The notes: generated by a model from the sequence alone, not told the origin. DNA of 8,289 bases from Pseudomonadota bacterium (GCA_023460715.1 JAEWPH010000281.1:1-8289), one strand, 5' to 3'; counted from the stretch's first letter, positions 1 through 6,730 are shown. A program made the numbers and translations.

Positions 1-14
1 TGCCCATCGAGTAA
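1..14 (+). CDS. Possible 3' end of an upstream gene (partial)
   Basis: The reading frame through positions 3-14 encodes Pro-Ile-Glu and then TAA. A TAA stop in such GC-rich DNA, 58 bases before a well-placed gene on the same strand, fits the tail of an upstream plus-strand gene. Only three residues are visible, so no product can be named. This is inference from position alone, and the bases could equally be non-coding. Confidence 0.25.
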
Positions 15-25
15 GTGGCCCGTCA

Positions 26-59
26 GGCCGGCGCGCCGCCCCGGGGGCCGCCGCCGGCC
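26..59 (+). other. GC-rich inverted repeat before the bactofilin ribosome-binding site
   Basis: GGCCGGCG (26-33) is perfectly complementary to CGCCGGCC (52-59). The 18-base loop can itself fold (a GCC...GGC stem near 38-48). The 3' arm ends directly against the GAGGAG Shine-Dalgarno sequence at 60-65. No T-run follows, so it is not a standard terminator. It could be the processed end of the upstream transcript, a leader structure affecting bactofilin translation, or chance in GC-rich DNA. Confidence 0.4.
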
Positions 60-72
60 GAGGAGTCCGACC

Positions 73-471
73 ATGTTTTCCCGCAAGAAGCAGCCCCCCA
101 TCAAGAGCCTGATCGCCCAGGGCACCCGCGTCAATGGCGATGTGCTGTTCGCCGACGGCATCCGTATCGACGGCGAGGTGGTGGGCGATGTGCGCGCCGT
201 GCCCGACGTGCCCAGCATCCTGGTGGTCTCGGAGTCGGCGAAGGTGCAGGGCGCCCTGCACGCCGTCCATGTGATCATCAACGGCACGGTCGAGGGACCG
301 GTCCACGCCACGGAGCTGCTCGAATTGCAGCCCAAGGCGCGCATCACCGGCAACGTGCACTACAAGGCCCTTGAAATGCACCAGGGCGGCGTGATCTCCG
401 GACAGATGTGTCCGGCCACGGCGCTGCTGGAAGATAAACCCACACTGAAGTTAGCGTCTAACGCGACCTGA
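73..471 (+). CDS. Bactofilin (polymer-forming cytoskeletal protein)
   Basis: This 132-residue protein is a bactofilin (DUF583 family). Bactofilins polymerise without nucleotide into filaments lying under the inner membrane, where they localise cell-wall enzymes and other partners. A short basic N-terminus (MFSRKKQ) leads into a glycine- and valine-rich core at about residues 12-115 with spaced G-x-[IV] patterns (NGDVLFADGIRIDGEVVGDV, INGTVEGPVHA, ITGNVHY). That is the signature of the right-handed beta-helix rungs. The C-terminal tail is short and polar. The ATG at 73 is supported by GAGGAG at 60-65, seven bases upstream. There is no signal peptide or membrane segment. It precedes erpA by 59 bases on the same strand and may be co-transcribed with it. 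Bactofilin genes often lie near M23 peptidases, and one is encoded 3.5 kb downstream here. The last codons (TTA, TCT) are less GC-rich than the rest. Family assignment is firm; the cellular role in this organism is unknown. Confidence 0.93.
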   Translation: MFSRKKQPPIKSLIAQGTRVNGDVLFADGIRIDGEVVGDVRAVPDVPSILVVSESAKVQGALHAVHVIINGTVEGPVHATELLELQPKARITGNVHYKALEMHQGGVISGQMCPATALLEDKPTLKLASNAT

Positions 472-485
472 CCAGAGGCCCACCG

Positions 486-514
486 GGGTTTGCAGTAGCA
501 TCGACCGCAAACCC
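486..514 (+). promoter_or_regulatory. 8-bp inverted repeat upstream of erpA
   Basis: GGGTTTGC (486-493) and GCAAACCC (507-514) form a perfect inverted repeat with a 13-base loop, and a G-T wobble can extend the stem by one pair. The structure ends four bases before the GAGGAG ribosome-binding site of erpA (519-524). The arm centres are 21 bp apart, two helical turns, so it could be a DNA operator. It could also be an mRNA hairpin that tunes erpA translation. It does not match the IscR consensus sites I know, and it lacks a T-run for termination. Confidence 0.45.
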
Positions 515-530
515 TTCCGAGGAGTAATAC

Positions 531-896
531 ATGAGTGCCGTAGCCGAAATCGCCCCCACCGAAATGCCCGCCCCCATTCTGTTCACCGACAGCGCTGCTG
601 CCAAGGTGGCGGATCTGATCGCCGAAGAGGGCAATCCTGACCTGAAGCTGCGCGTCTTCGTGCAAGGTGGCGGCTGCTCGGGCTTCCAGTACGGCTTCAC
701 GTTCGACGAGATCACGAACGAGGACGACACCACCATGACCAAGAATGGCGTCTCCCTGCTGATCGACGCCATGAGCTACCAGTACCTGGTGGGCGCCGAG
801 ATCGACTACAAGGAAGACCTGCAGGGTGCGCAGTTCGTGATCAAGAACCCGAACGCCACCACCACCTGCGGCTGCGGCTCGAGCTTCTCGGCCTGA
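531..896 (+). CDS. erpA: Iron-sulfur cluster insertion protein ErpA
   Basis: ErpA is an A-type carrier that receives an Fe-S cluster from the assembly scaffold and delivers it to cytoplasmic apoproteins, including enzymes of isoprenoid synthesis and respiration. The 121-residue product has the three conserved cysteines of the family: C49 in [11 protein letters not shown], and C113 and C115 in the C-terminal CGCGSSF. The body ([15 protein letters not shown] at 16-30, [32 protein letters not shown]) is typical of the HesB/IscA fold and of ErpA rather than IscA or SufA. The length is usual for the family. The ATG at 531 has a strong GAGGAG at 519-524. It follows the bactofilin by 59 bases and is closed by an intrinsic terminator at 918-939. 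An inverted repeat just before the ribosome-binding site may be regulatory. I see no clear sigma-70 promoter in the gap, so transcription from the bactofilin side is plausible. Confidence 0.96.
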   Translation: MSAVAEIAPTEMPAPILFTDSAAAKVADLIAEEGNPDLKLRVFVQGGGCSGFQYGFTFDEITNEDDTTMTKNGVSLLIDAMSYQYLVGAEIDYKEDLQGAQFVIKNPNATTTCGCGSSFSA

Positions 897-917
897 CCGG
901 CCGCTCCCGGCATGACG

Positions 918-939
918 AGCCGCCTGCGGGCGGCTTTTT
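918..939 (+). terminator. Intrinsic terminator after erpA
   Basis: GCCGCC (919-924), a TGCG loop (925-928) and GGCGGC (929-934) form a perfect six-pair stem, extended by A918-T935. Five T residues follow at 935-939. It lies 22 bases past the erpA stop and points in the plus direction, so it should end the bactofilin-erpA transcript before the transporter gene. Confidence 0.88.
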
Positions 940-993
940 CGTTCCCGACGCCGGGTGATGCCGCCGAGCCCGGGTCTGCGCCACTCCACCGCC

Positions 994-2445
994 ATGTCCG
1001 CTTCTGCCCTCTCTCCGATTCCGCCCGGGCCGCCCGTCGACCCGCAGGACCGCCGCATCCTGCTGTGGATCGTGGCCGTCGGCTTCTTCATGCAGACGCT
1101 GGACGCGACCATCGTCAACACCGCGCTGCCGGCCATGGCGGCCAGCCTGGGCGAGAGCCCGCTGCGCATGCAGTCGGTGATCGTCGCCTACTCGCTCACC
1201 ATGGCGATGCTGATCCCGGCCTCGGGCTGGCTGGCGGACCGCTTCGGCACGCGCAAGGTGTTCCTGTTCGCGATCGCCGTCTTCTCGCTGGGTTCGCTGG
1301 CCTGCGCGCTGTCGCGGCATGTGAACGAGCTGGTGGCCGCGCGGGTGCTGCAGGGGCTGGGCGGCGCGCTCCTGCTGCCCGTGGGGCGATTGGCGGTGCT
1401 GCGCACCTTCCCGCGCGGCGAGTTCCTGGAGGCGATGAGCTTCGTCGCCATTCCCGGCTTGATCGGCCCGCTGCTCGGGCCCACGCTGGGCGGCTGGCTG
1501 GTGCAGAGCGCCTCGTGGCACTGGGTGTTCCTCATCAACCTGCCGGTGGGCCTGATCGGCCTGGTGGCCACGGCGCGCTACATGCCCAACCTGCGAGCGC
1601 CGCACGTCGATGGGTTCGATCTGGCCGGCTATGTGCTACTGGCCTTCGGCATGGTGTCGATCTCGCTGGCCATCGAGGCGGCCGGCTGGCTGGGCCGGGG
1701 TGGCGCGGCCGCTTTGGGCGTGGGCGGGCTGGTGGCGCTGGTGGTGTACTGGCTGCACGCCGGCCGCCATGCGCAGCCGCTGTACTCGCCGCAGCTGTTC
1801 CGCGTGCGCACGCTGTCGGTGGGCCTGCTGGGCAACCTGTTCTGCCGGCTGGGCAGCGGGGCGATGCCGTTCCTGATCCCGGTGTCGCTGCAGGTGCTGC
1901 TGCAGTATCCGCCGCTGTACGCGGGCCTGATGATGCTGCCCGCGGCGCTGGCCGGCATGGGCATGAAGCGCCTGGCCACGCCGCTGATCCGGCGCCACGG
2001 CTACCGCACGGTGCTGGTGGCCAACACCATCGCGCTGGGGCTGCTGATGGCCAGCTTCGCGCTGCGCCAGCCGGACTGGCCGCTAGCTTTGCAGGTGGTG
2101 CAGCTGGCAGCGTTCGGGGCGGTGAACTCGCTGCAGTTCACGGCCATGAACACCATCACGCTCAAGGACCTGGATGGCGCCAGCGCCAGCAGTGGCAACG
2201 GCCTGTTGTCCATGGTGCAGATGCTGGCCATGAGCCTGGGCGTGGCCGTGGCCGGCGCCGTGCTGTCGGAATGGAGCCAGGCCTACGGCGGCGCCCAGGT
2301 GCCGGGGGCGGTGGCGCATGCCTTCCAGTCCACCTTCCTGACGGTGGGCTTCATCACGGTGGTGTCGGCCGCCGTGTTCTGGCAACTGCCGCAGGAGGCC
2401 CGAACGCCGCCGCGCGAGGGGCCGGAGGTGTCGGGCCAGGGGTGA
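994..2445 (+). CDS. mdtD: MdtD-like MFS multidrug/H+ antiporter (DHA2, 14-helix)
   Basis: This is an inner-membrane drug:proton antiporter-type protein of the EmrB/QacA (DHA2) branch of the major facilitator superfamily. It follows E. coli MdtD closely as I remember that sequence, through FFMQTLDATIVNTALP, LGESPLRM and PASGWLADRFG at the N-terminus and MGMKR and TLKDLDGASASSGN later on. With a start at 994 it is 483 residues, against about 471 in E. coli. Visible motifs are the helix-1 LDATIVNTALP (residues 36-46), motif A GWLADRFGTRK (78-88), motif B ARVLQGLGGA (116-125) and motif C GPLLGPTLGG (158-167). Hydrophobic helices run to near residue 470. In-frame GTG 955 and ATG 958 are also possible starts, but 994 already leaves about 24 residues before the first helix. 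No start has a good ribosome-binding site. The gene lies alone between the erpA terminator and convergent anmK, without the mdtABC pump genes. Its substrate is unknown. Confidence 0.9.
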   Translation: MSASALSPIPPGPPVDPQDRRILLWIVAVGFFMQTLDATIVNTALPAMAASLGESPLRMQSVIVAYSLTMAMLIPASGWLADRFGTRKVFLFAIAVFSLGSLACALSRHVNELVAARVLQGLGGALLLPVGRLAVLRTFPRGEFLEAMSFVAIPGLIGPLLGPTLGGWLVQSASWHWVFLINLPVGLIGLVATARYMPNLRAPHVDGFDLAGYVLLAFGMVSISLAIEAAGWLGRGGAAALGVGGLVALVVYWLHAGRHAQPLYSPQLFRVRTLSVGLLGNLFCRLGSGAMPFLIPVSLQVLLQYPPLYAGLMMLPAALAGMGMKRLATPLIRRHGYRTVLVANTIALGLLMASFALRQPDWPLALQVVQLAAFGAVNSLQFTAMNTITLKDLDGASASSGNGLLSMVQMLAMSLGVAVAGAVLSEWSQAYGGAQVPGAVAHAFQSTFLTVGFITVVSAAVFWQLPQEARTPPREGPEVSGQG

Positions 2446-2524
2446 CGGGCGCCGCTGCGCCGGCATGGCGTCGGGGCCGCCCCCGGTGTGCATCCTCGCT
2501 ACGTTTTGGCGTCGAGTTGCTTCT

Positions 2525-2617
2525 GAATCGATAGCTGGCAGCGCTTGTGTATGCTTGATTTTGGATTCTCTTGTGCCTGAAATCCAATGCCATCAAGCGC
2601 ACTGCGCTATGTTTTTA
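2525..2617. repeat. Intergenic inverted-repeat element between mdtD and anmK
   Basis: This convergent gap holds nested complementary arms. ATAGC (2531-2535) pairs with GCTAT (2606-2610). GCGCTTG (2541-2547) pairs with CAAGCGC (2594-2600). Alternatively, GCTTGAT (2553-2559) pairs with ATCAAGC (2592-2598), and TTGGATT (2561-2567) with AATCCAA (2581-2587). The GATAGCTGGCAGCGCTTG edge resembles a dispersed intergenic repeat I recall from many Comamonadaceae genomes, and shares an AGCTG.C.GCGC core with the element at 6796-6853 in the other orientation. The AT-richer composition stands out from the flanking genes. The family name and exact ends are unknown to me. Confidence 0.5.
2596..2616 (+). 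terminator. Candidate terminator for the mdtD-like gene
   Basis: AGCGC (2596-2600) and GCGCT (2604-2608) form a five-pair stem with an ACT loop. After two further bases and a G, five T residues follow at 2612-2616. It lies inside the larger inverted-repeat element, so longer competing stems are possible. On the other strand the same hairpin lacks a good T-run, so it would serve anmK less well. Confidence 0.42.
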
Positions 2618-2625
2618 GATGGTTC

Positions 2626-3750
2626 TTAAGCTGGGTAGACCGCGCCCAGCACCCGCGGGCCGTGTGCGCCGGTCACCTGGGGCAGATTGCCTGGCAGGGA
2701 GTGCAGCGTCTGGCGGGCGAGCCAGGCGAAGGCTGCCGCCTCGACCTGCTGGGCGGGCAGGCCATGGTCGTCGGTGGGGCCCACCTGCACGCCCGGCAGC
2801 AGCGCGGCCAGGCGGCGCATCAGGTGGCCGTTGCGGGCCCCGCCGCCGCACACGGCCAGCTGGGTGGCGGCCCGCCCATGTTCGAGCACGCTCTGCGCGG
2901 CGCTGAGGGCGGTGAACTCGGTCAGCGTGGCCTGCACGTCCACCGGCGCGGCGCTGCCATGGCGCTGCAGGTGGCCGTTCAGCCAGGCGGGATGGAACAG
3001 GTCGCGCCCCGTGCTCTTGGGCGGCGGCTGCTGCAGGTAGGGCTCGGCCATCAGGGCGTCCAGCAGGGCGGGCAGCACCTGGCCCTGGGCTGCCCAGGCG
3101 CCATCGCCGTCGTAGGGCTGGCCGGTATGGCGCTCGCACCAGTGGTCCATCAGCGCATTGCCGGGTCCGCAGTCGAAGCCCGCCACCTGGCCGTCCGCGC
3201 CCAGCACGCTCACGTTGGCGATACCGCCGATGTTGAGCACGCACACGGTGGCGCCCGGCCGGGCAAAGACGGCCTGGTGGAAGGCCGGCACCAGCGGCGC
3301 GCCCTGGCCGCCCGCGGCCACGTCGCGGCTGCGGAAATCGGCCACCACGGCGATGCCGGTGCGCTCGGCCAGCAGCGCGGGCTGGTTGAGCTGCAGCGTG
3401 TAGCCCGTGCCGTCGAACAGGCCAGGCCGGTGCCGCACGGTCTGGCCATGCGCGCCGATGGCCCGGATGTCGGCTGGCGCGAGTTGTGCGCCCTCCAGCA
3501 GGCGCTGCACCACCTCGGCGTAGATCGCCGTCAAGGCATTGGCGGCCAAGGCCGCGCGGTGCAGCTCATCCGCTCCGCTGGTGTTGAGCGCCAGCAATTC
3601 CGCCTTCAACGCCTCGGGCAGCGCCGCCGACTCGAAGCCGGTCACCCGCAGCCGCGTGCCGTCGAGCTCGACCAACGCCCCATCGACACCATCCAGCGAG
3701 GTGCCCGACATGAGCCCGATATAGCGTTCGATGGAAGCAGTGGAGTTCAC
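2626..3750 (-). CDS. anmK: Anhydro-N-acetylmuramic acid kinase
   Basis: AnmK is a cytoplasmic enzyme of cell-wall recycling. It uses ATP to open and phosphorylate 1,6-anhydro-N-acetylmuramic acid, giving MurNAc-6-phosphate. The 374-residue product is the usual length (E. coli about 369). It shows the family motifs in order: YIGLMSGTSLDGVDGALVEL (10-29), GAHGQTVRH (99-107), DFRSRDVAAGGQGAPLVP (138-155), NIGGIANVSVL (173-183), DCGPGNALMD (193-202), TGRDLF (247-252) and CGGGARNGHLMRRL (301-314). The start is a GTG at 3750. No ATG lies upstream in frame, and the internal ATG would cut the first strand. No clear ribosome-binding site precedes the GTG, so the start is less sure than the identity. 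It follows the M23 gene on the same strand by 190 bases, a functional pairing of wall cleavage and recycling that is also known from Pseudomonas. Confidence 0.95.
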   Translation of the reverse strand: MNSTASIERYIGLMSGTSLDGVDGALVELDGTRLRVTGFESAALPEALKAELLALNTSGADELHRAALAANALTAIYAEVVQRLLEGAQLAPADIRAIGAHGQTVRHRPGLFDGTGYTLQLNQPALLAERTGIAVVADFRSRDVAAGGQGAPLVPAFHQAVFARPGATVCVLNIGGIANVSVLGADGQVAGFDCGPGNALMDHWCERHTGQPYDGDGAWAAQGQVLPALLDALMAEPYLQQPPPKSTGRDLFHPAWLNGHLQRHGSAAPVDVQATLTEFTALSAAQSVLEHGRAATQLAVCGGGARNGHLMRRLAALLPGVQVGPTDDHGLPAQQVEAAAFAWLARQTLHSLPGNLPQVTGAHGPRVLGAVYPA

Positions 3751-3820
3751 AGCAGCAAGAGCCAGAAAGGAGGACGAAATGCCTTGCCAGCTGAGGCAGT
3801 TCAGGGCGTAGACGTCGGCG

Positions 3821-3930
3821 CGGCCCCAAGGCCAGCAGACGCCGCGGAACCGGCTCCGCCGGGCCGCTGGCGTCGTCCACCTTCCCGGCGAAGCCGAGAG
3901 AAGGGGGAAGCGGCGCAGCCGCTCAGGGGG
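3821..3930. repeat. GC-rich repeat-like spacer between the M23 gene and anmK
   Basis: The spacer contains several short dyads. A near-palindrome of GCGGA and TCCGC arms around CCGG lies at about 3844-3859. CGGC/GCCG lies at 3886-3889 and 3893-3896. A perfect AGCGGC-GCA-GCCGCT hairpin occupies 3909-3923. The flanking runs of G and the phrase around the last hairpin resemble a dispersed intergenic sequence I recall from Acidovorax-type genomes, where it gives rise to spurious ORFs. No T-run follows any of the stems in the minus direction, so none is a convincing terminator for the M23 gene. The repeat status comes from memory and is unverified within this window, which holds only one copy. Confidence 0.38.
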
Positions 3931-3940
3931 AAGATCGGCG

Positions 3941-5302
3941 TTACTGCGCGCTGGCCTGCTGCACCATCGCCGCGGACGACAGCTGCACGCGCATGTTGCC
4001 GGCCAGACGCTGGAAGGCCGGGCGGGCCGCGGACGACACGGGCTGGGCGGCCTCGCTTTGCTGGGCGATGGTCATCGGGTCCTGGTGCTGGCCGTTGACG
4101 CGGAATTCGAAGTGCAGGTGGGGGCCGGTGGCCCAGCCGGTGGCGCCCACGGCGCCGATCTTCTGGCCCTGCTCGATGGACTGGCCCTTCTTCACGTCGA
4201 TGCGGCTCAGGTGGGCATACACCGTGACGTGCTGGTTGCGGTGCTTCACGTAGATCACGTTGCCGTAGCCGTTCTGCACGCCGGCGAAGTCGACGACACC
4301 ATCGCCCACCGTGCGCACCGCCGTGCCCGTGGGCGCTGCGAAGTCGGTGCCCAGGTGGGCGCGCCACTTCTGCAGGATGGGGTGGAAGCGCATCTTGAAG
4401 CCGCTGGAGATGCGCGAGAACTCGACGGGCGAGGTGAGGTAGGCGCGGCGCATGCTTTCGCCGTCCAGCGTGTAGTAGGCGCCCTTGCTGCCGGGCTCCT
4501 GGAACCACACCGCGTCGTGCGTCTTGCCGTTGTTGTGGAACTCGGCGCTCAGCACGCGACCGCTGCGCAGCGGCTCGCCGTCGGCTTCCAGGGTCTCGTA
4601 GACCACCGAGAAACGGTCGTCCTTGCGCAGGGCGCGGTGGAAGTCGATGTTGCTGGAGAACACTTCGGCCAACTGCACGGCCACGGCGTCAGGGATGTTG
4701 GAGGCGTCGGTGGCCGCGAACAGCGAGCTCTTGATGATGCCGCCGGCCAGGCGGTTGCCCACCGTCAGCGGGGCGGTCTCGATGCGCGAGGCGAAGTTGC
4801 CGTCGCCCTGGCGCTCGACCACCAGGCGCTTGAAGCTGCCGCTGTCGTCCGGCGCCCAGCGGGCCGTCAGGCGCAGCAGGCGGTGGTCGTCCGAGGCCTC
4901 GGCGGACAGCGAGCGGCCGCCGCGCCCCAGCAGGTTCTGGCGCACCTGGCTGTCGTTGCGCAGGAAGGCGGAGGCGGCCGGGTCGGCGATGCCCAGGCGC
5001 TGCAGGATGCTTTCGGCCGTGTCGCTGCTGCGGGTCTGGTCGGAGCGGTAGAGCGAGTAGCTCGGGATGTCGACCAGGGAGGTCAGCGGTGTGTCGCTCG
5101 CCAGGGACTCCACAGGGTAAGCGACGGTGCTCACCGGCAGGTCGGAAGCATCGGGTGCGAAGGACGCCACGGCGAAAGCGCCGCCGCCGCCGGTGAGCAG
5201 CAGGGTGGCTACGGCGGCGGTGATGCGTTTGGGGTGTTTCTGGACGGTCTGGGATAGGCGATCAAGCAGTGCCAGGCAGGCGGTGGTCAAGCCGTTGTTC
5301 AA
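3941..5302 (-). CDS. Membrane-anchored M23 peptidoglycan endopeptidase (MepM-like)
   Basis: This zinc metallopeptidase probably cleaves peptide cross-links of peptidoglycan in the periplasm. With a TTG start at 5302 it is 453 residues. A basic stretch (QKHPKR, 21-26) precedes one hydrophobic segment (about 27-48), which is a membrane anchor or uncleaved signal. A middle region starting near SDTAESILQRLGI (93-105) resembles the pre-catalytic domain of MepM/Csd3-type enzymes in place of a clear LysM. The M23 (LytM) domain follows, with HLGTDFAAP (H316, D320), YAHLSR (H364) and GPHLHFEF (H395, H397), so all expected zinc and catalytic residues are present. The tail after 404 is alanine- and glutamine-rich. 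The start is uncertain: another TTG lies at 5290, and the nearby ATG at 5310 is out of frame and stops after three codons. The frame stays open upstream across the antisense of tyrS, but that stretch is not protein-like. The gene is divergent from tyrS and upstream of anmK. Confidence 0.92.
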   Translation of the reverse strand: MNNGLTTACLALLDRLSQTVQKHPKRITAAVATLLLTGGGGAFAVASFAPDASDLPVSTVAYPVESLASDTPLTSLVDIPSYSLYRSDQTRSSDTAESILQRLGIADPAASAFLRNDSQVRQNLLGRGGRSLSAEASDDHRLLRLTARWAPDDSGSFKRLVVERQGDGNFASRIETAPLTVGNRLAGGIIKSSLFAATDASNIPDAVAVQLAEVFSSNIDFHRALRKDDRFSVVYETLEADGEPLRSGRVLSAEFHNNGKTHDAVWFQEPGSKGAYYTLDGESMRRAYLTSPVEFSRISSGFKMRFHPILQKWRAHLGTDFAAPTGTAVRTVGDGVVDFAGVQNGYGNVIYVKHRNQHVTVYAHLSRIDVKKGQSIEQGQKIGAVGATGWATGPHLHFEFRVNGQHQDPMTIAQQSEAAQPVSSAARPAFQRLAGNMRVQLSSAAMVQQASAQ

Positions 5303-5428
5303 AGTGTCATACCCCAAGTGTGGGCACCCAGGCCCAATCCACGCAGGAGGCGTGAGCAGGCGGGGTGCAGGCTGTCGGTGGGCAGCGGTTCGGAGAGTTC
5401 CGCGGGGGAGCTCCTTTTGGCAGGTCGC

Positions 5429-5434
5429 TAAAAT
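5429..5434 (+). promoter_or_regulatory. Possible -10 element for tyrS
   Basis: TAAAAT at 5429-5434 is the best -10-like hexamer in the 195-base gap between the divergent M23 gene and tyrS, and would give a leader of roughly 55 bases. No good -35 lies 16-18 bases upstream; TTGGCA at 5417-5422 is too close. A second -10-like hexamer, TATAAC, lies at 5459-5464, also without a -35. Weak evidence only. Confidence 0.25.
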
Positions 5435-5497
5435 CCGCCGCTGCAAGAAGGCCCGAAGTATAACGACGCGGCCCCGTCCTACATACAAAAAACCCTT

Positions 5498-6730
5498 ATG
5501 AATCAATCCACTGTTACAACATTCCCGGTCACCGATGGTGTACGGCAGGCCCTGGAAGTCACGCTGCGCGGCGTCAACGAACTGCTGCCGCAGGAGGATT
5601 GGGTTCAGAAGCTGGCACGGTCGGAGGCCACCGGCCAGCCGCTGCGCATCAAGCTGGGGCTGGACCCGACGGCACCGGACATCCACCTGGGCCACACGGT
5701 GGTGCTCAACAAGATGCGCCAGCTCCAGAACCTGGGCCACCAAGTGATCTTTCTGATCGGCGACTTCACCACGCTGATCGGCGACCCTTCCGGCCGCAAT
5801 TCCACCCGCCCGCCGCTCACGGCCGAGCAGATCAAGCTCAACGCGGAGACCTACTACCAGCAGGCCGCCAAGGTGCTGGACCCGAGCAAGACCGAGGTGC
5901 GCTACAACAGCGAATGGCTGGACGCCCTGGGCGCGCGCGGCATGATCACGCTGTCGGCCAAGTACACGGTGGCGCGCATGATGGAGCGCAACGACTTCCA
6001 CCAGCGCTTCACCGACGGCAGTTCCATCAGCCTGCACGAGTTTTTGTACCCGCTGCTGCAGGGCTACGACTCCGTGGCCTTGAAGAGCGACCTGGAGCTG
6101 GGCGGCACCGACCAGAAGTTCAACCTGCTGATGGGGCGCCACCTCCAGCAGGAGTACGGCCAGGAGCCGCAGTGCGTACTCACCATGCCGCTGCTGGTGG
6201 GGCTGGACGGCGTGGACAAGATGTCCAAGTCCAAGAACAACTACATCGGCATCACGGACGACGCCAACAGCATGTTCGCCAAGGTGCTGTCCATCAGCGA
6301 CACGCTGATGTGGGACTGGTACACGCTGCTGTCGTTCAAGAGCCTGGCCGAGATCGCTGCGCTGAAGACCGAGATCGAAGGCGGGCGCAACCCCAAGGAC
6401 GCCAAGGTGGCGCTGGCCAAGGAAATCACCGCGCGCTTCCACAGCGCCGCCGCGGCCGATGCGGCCGAGCAGGATTTCATCAACCGCAGCAAGGGCGGTG
6501 TGCCGGACGAGATCCCCGAGGTGCAGCTCTCCGGCGCGCCGCTGGGCATCGGCGCGCTGCTCAAGCAGGCCAACCTGGCACCTTCGACCAGCGAGGCCAA
6601 CCGCCTGATCGACGGCGGCGGCGTGCGGGTGGATGGCGTCGTGGTCAGCGACAAGGGGCTGAAGCTGGACGCTGGCACCTACGTGCTGCAGGTGGGCAAG
6701 CGCAAGTTCGCCCGCGTGGCGCTGGGCTGA
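5498..6730 (+). CDS. tyrS: Tyrosyl-tRNA synthetase, KMSKS (TyrZ) type
   Basis: This class I aminoacyl-tRNA synthetase activates tyrosine with ATP and loads it onto tRNA-Tyr in the cytoplasm. The 410-residue product has the HIGH-type signature HLGH (residues 63-66, within [19 protein letters not shown]). The nucleotide-fold core contains [15 protein letters not shown] (86-100) and [14 protein letters not shown] (201-214). The KMSKS loop is at 241-245 (DKMSKSKNN). A C-terminal S4 RNA-binding domain covers about 345-410. A true KMSKS sequence, rather than the KFGKT-like form of E. coli TyrS, places it in the TyrZ branch. The ATG at 5498 follows an A-rich leader without a strong ribosome-binding site, but no better start exists and the N-terminus is normal. 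It is divergent from the M23 gene. A hairpin with a T-run downstream (6813-6848) probably ends the transcript. Confidence 0.97.
   Translation: MNQSTVTTFPVTDGVRQALEVTLRGVNELLPQEDWVQKLARSEATGQPLRIKLGLDPTAPDIHLGHTVVLNKMRQLQNLGHQVIFLIGDFTTLIGDPSGRNSTRPPLTAEQIKLNAETYYQQAAKVLDPSKTEVRYNSEWLDALGARGMITLSAKYTVARMMERNDFHQRFTDGSSISLHEFLYPLLQGYDSVALKSDLELGGTDQKFNLLMGRHLQQEYGQEPQCVLTMPLLVGLDGVDKMSKSKNNYIGITDDANSMFAKVLSISDTLMWDWYTLLSFKSLAEIAALKTEIEGGRNPKDAKVALAKEITARFHSAAAADAAEQDFINRSKGGVPDEIPEVQLSGAPLGIGALLKQANLAPSTSEANRLIDGGGVRVDGVVVSDKGLKLDAGTYVLQVGKRKFARVALG

Noticed and set aside
450..462. GTTAG-CGT-CTAAC palindrome at the end of the bactofilin gene
   Set aside because: The arms are short, it lies inside coding sequence, and no promoter or further dyad is associated with it.
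912..2534. 540-residue plus-strand frame over the transporter
   Set aside because: Frame-shifted reading of the MFS gene. It lacks membrane helices and motifs, while the 994-2445 frame has them.
2587..4098. 503-residue plus-strand open frame opposite anmK
   Set aside because: It is a shadow of anmK in GC-rich DNA. Its product has low-complexity A, G, R and H composition and no motif, while anmK has all its family motifs.
5416..5434. Possible sigma-54 promoter (TTGGCA followed by GCTAAAAT) before tyrS
   Set aside because: The -24 GG is present, but the -12 GC with its TTGC context is missing. A housekeeping gene such as tyrS would also not be expected to use sigma-54.
5303..6442. Upstream extension of the M23 reading frame, giving an 833-residue protein
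   Set aside because: The extension is the antisense of tyrS and the divergent promoter region. It is rich in H, Q, R, V and L with no domain, whereas tyrS on the other strand is a complete recognisable gene.
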